64,000 nt of DNA from Gigaspora margarita (taxonomy: Eukaryota; Glomeromycota; Glomeromycetes; Diversisporales; Gigasporaceae), in the NCBI GenBank assembly GCA_009809945.1, contig WTPW01000792.1, forward strand, positions 227,308 to 291,307. The letters run 5' to 3'. The first letter of the stretch is position 1, and each line of letters opens with the position of its first letter. Positions 63,096 through 64,000 of the stretch are shown here, in pieces. The position numbers and the translations under genes were made by a program. The notes under the pieces were generated by a model. That model did not search any database. It was not told where the DNA came from and saw nothing but the letters and a program-made list of their open reading frames with translations.

Positions 63096-64000
63096 TAAAA
63101 GACCTCGCATGTCGCAATATATTTTGAAATATTTCAGGTTTCGAAATATTTCAAAAAAGGTTTCGAAATATTTCAAATGTGGATTCGAAATATTTTTCAA
63201 AATATTTTGGATCGAAATAATTCAAAATAATTTTAAAATAATTTAGACTTGTGAAACCAAGCTGGATCAGTAGATCTGTAACCTGGATTATACCAAGAGC
63301 GCACTTGACTATATTTTTGAAATACTTCAAAATTTTGTATGATCTATCAAAATTAATCTACAAATTCTGTATTACAAGATCAGATTAGATCTTTTGTTTA
63401 TAAATTAGATCTTTTATATTGTTTTTTTTTCAGTTTGTTTTGTTTTTTTTCCTTTCGCTTTGTTTTTTTCCTGCACTTTGATTACATTATTCTTTTAGTT
63501 TTGTTTTGTTTTTTTTGTTTTCATTTTTCATTTTGTTTTTATTTATTTATTTATTTTTTTCATACTTTACAAGAACACCACCCTTTGCAAGAAATCCAAC
63601 AACTTTTTAGCACTTTGCAAGAACACCAAGTTGACTTTGCAAGCCAACTCAGACTTTTGACACTTTGCATAAACATCAACAACAATTTCTAAATTTTCAA
63701 GAATGATCTTTAGAGAAATGTGGGCACAAGTTTTCACAAGCTTTCACAAGTTTTTACAAGTTTTGCTTTCATTTGATATTTTTTTTTTGTTTTTGTTTTT
63801 TTTTTTTTAAAATTTTTTTATTAATTTATTTTATTCCGGCACTTTGTAAGAACAACCCTTACTTCCTGGCACTTTGAAGAAAACCAACCCAAACTTTTTT
63901 GCTATTTTGCAAATATTAACTTGGCTTTCAGCAATTTTTAAATTGACTTTCTTTATTTTTTTTATTCAGTTTTTTGTTTTTTCATTTGTTTTTTTTTTTT
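63096..64000. repeat. T-rich dispersed repeat, copy 3
   Basis: GAAATATTTCAAA words, then the conserved box 'aaaccaagctggatcagtag' (about 63255), 'acaagatcagattagatc', and T-runs with CTTTGCAAGAACACC words. Same order as 2096-3586 and 5286-8017. It continues beyond the window. An 85-codon Phe-rich frame is an artefact. Confidence 0.65.

Overview
The window looks like nuclear DNA of a filamentous fungus, most likely an arbuscular mycorrhizal fungus (Glomeromycotina, Rhizophagus-like). The base composition is very AT-rich and gene density is low. Genes have short GT..AG introns of about 65-105 bp. The protein kinase has the CxxC...CxxC plus 'GNEAIDKFIQ' N-terminus and the HKDFHSGN catalytic loop that I associate with the expanded Glomeromycotina kinase families. 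Remnants of BTB-BACK and polyubiquitin genes fit the same lineage. Species cannot be fixed by eye. Two runs of Ns (2377-2869 and 17790-17854) are assembly gaps.

Only four genes look intact: a Zn2Cys6 DNA-binding protein (28706-29278), a two-exon tyrosine-kinase-like protein kinase (41222-42490), an intronless NMN adenylyltransferase-like gene (53597-54424), and a six-exon DUF1688/URC4 uracil-catabolism gene (55096-56848). Broken genes are a frameshifted retrocopy with poly(A) and 13-bp target duplications (8031-9088), a polyubiquitin pseudogene and a BTB-BACK pseudogene (50184-51235, minus strand), and retrotransposon gag, RT/RNase H and integrase remnants.

Most of the rest is transposable elements, many datable by nesting. 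1-12 kb: T-rich dispersed repeats, hAT-like elements with 8-bp duplications, piggyBac-like (TTAA), Harbinger-like (TTA) and Tc1/mariner-like (TA) MITEs, and a tRNA-derived SINE. 12076-26000: one decayed 13.9-kb Ty3/gypsy element with 4-bp TTAG duplications, carrying at least ten later insertions including a solo LTR (GAAG duplication) and a three-level nest. 26-45 kb: a more CpG-containing compartment with two genes, several hAT-like elements, a second three-level nest (34890-37574) and a first array of hairpin satellite monomers (38119-39760). 45-49 kb: a 2.4-kb hAT-like element containing another hAT-like element. 50-57 kb: the gene and pseudogene cluster. 57-64 kb: more hAT-like elements, a second hairpin-satellite array (59660-62440) and a third T-rich repeat copy.

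No shared pathway links all four genes. NMNAT and URC4 lie head-to-tail and both act on nucleotide metabolism, but co-regulation is only a possibility. The most noteworthy structure is the layered set of non-autonomous elements. Many hAT-like families each carry a different short word repeated near their ends, empty sites are visible inside the same window, and tandem arrays of self-complementary monomers recur at two loci.
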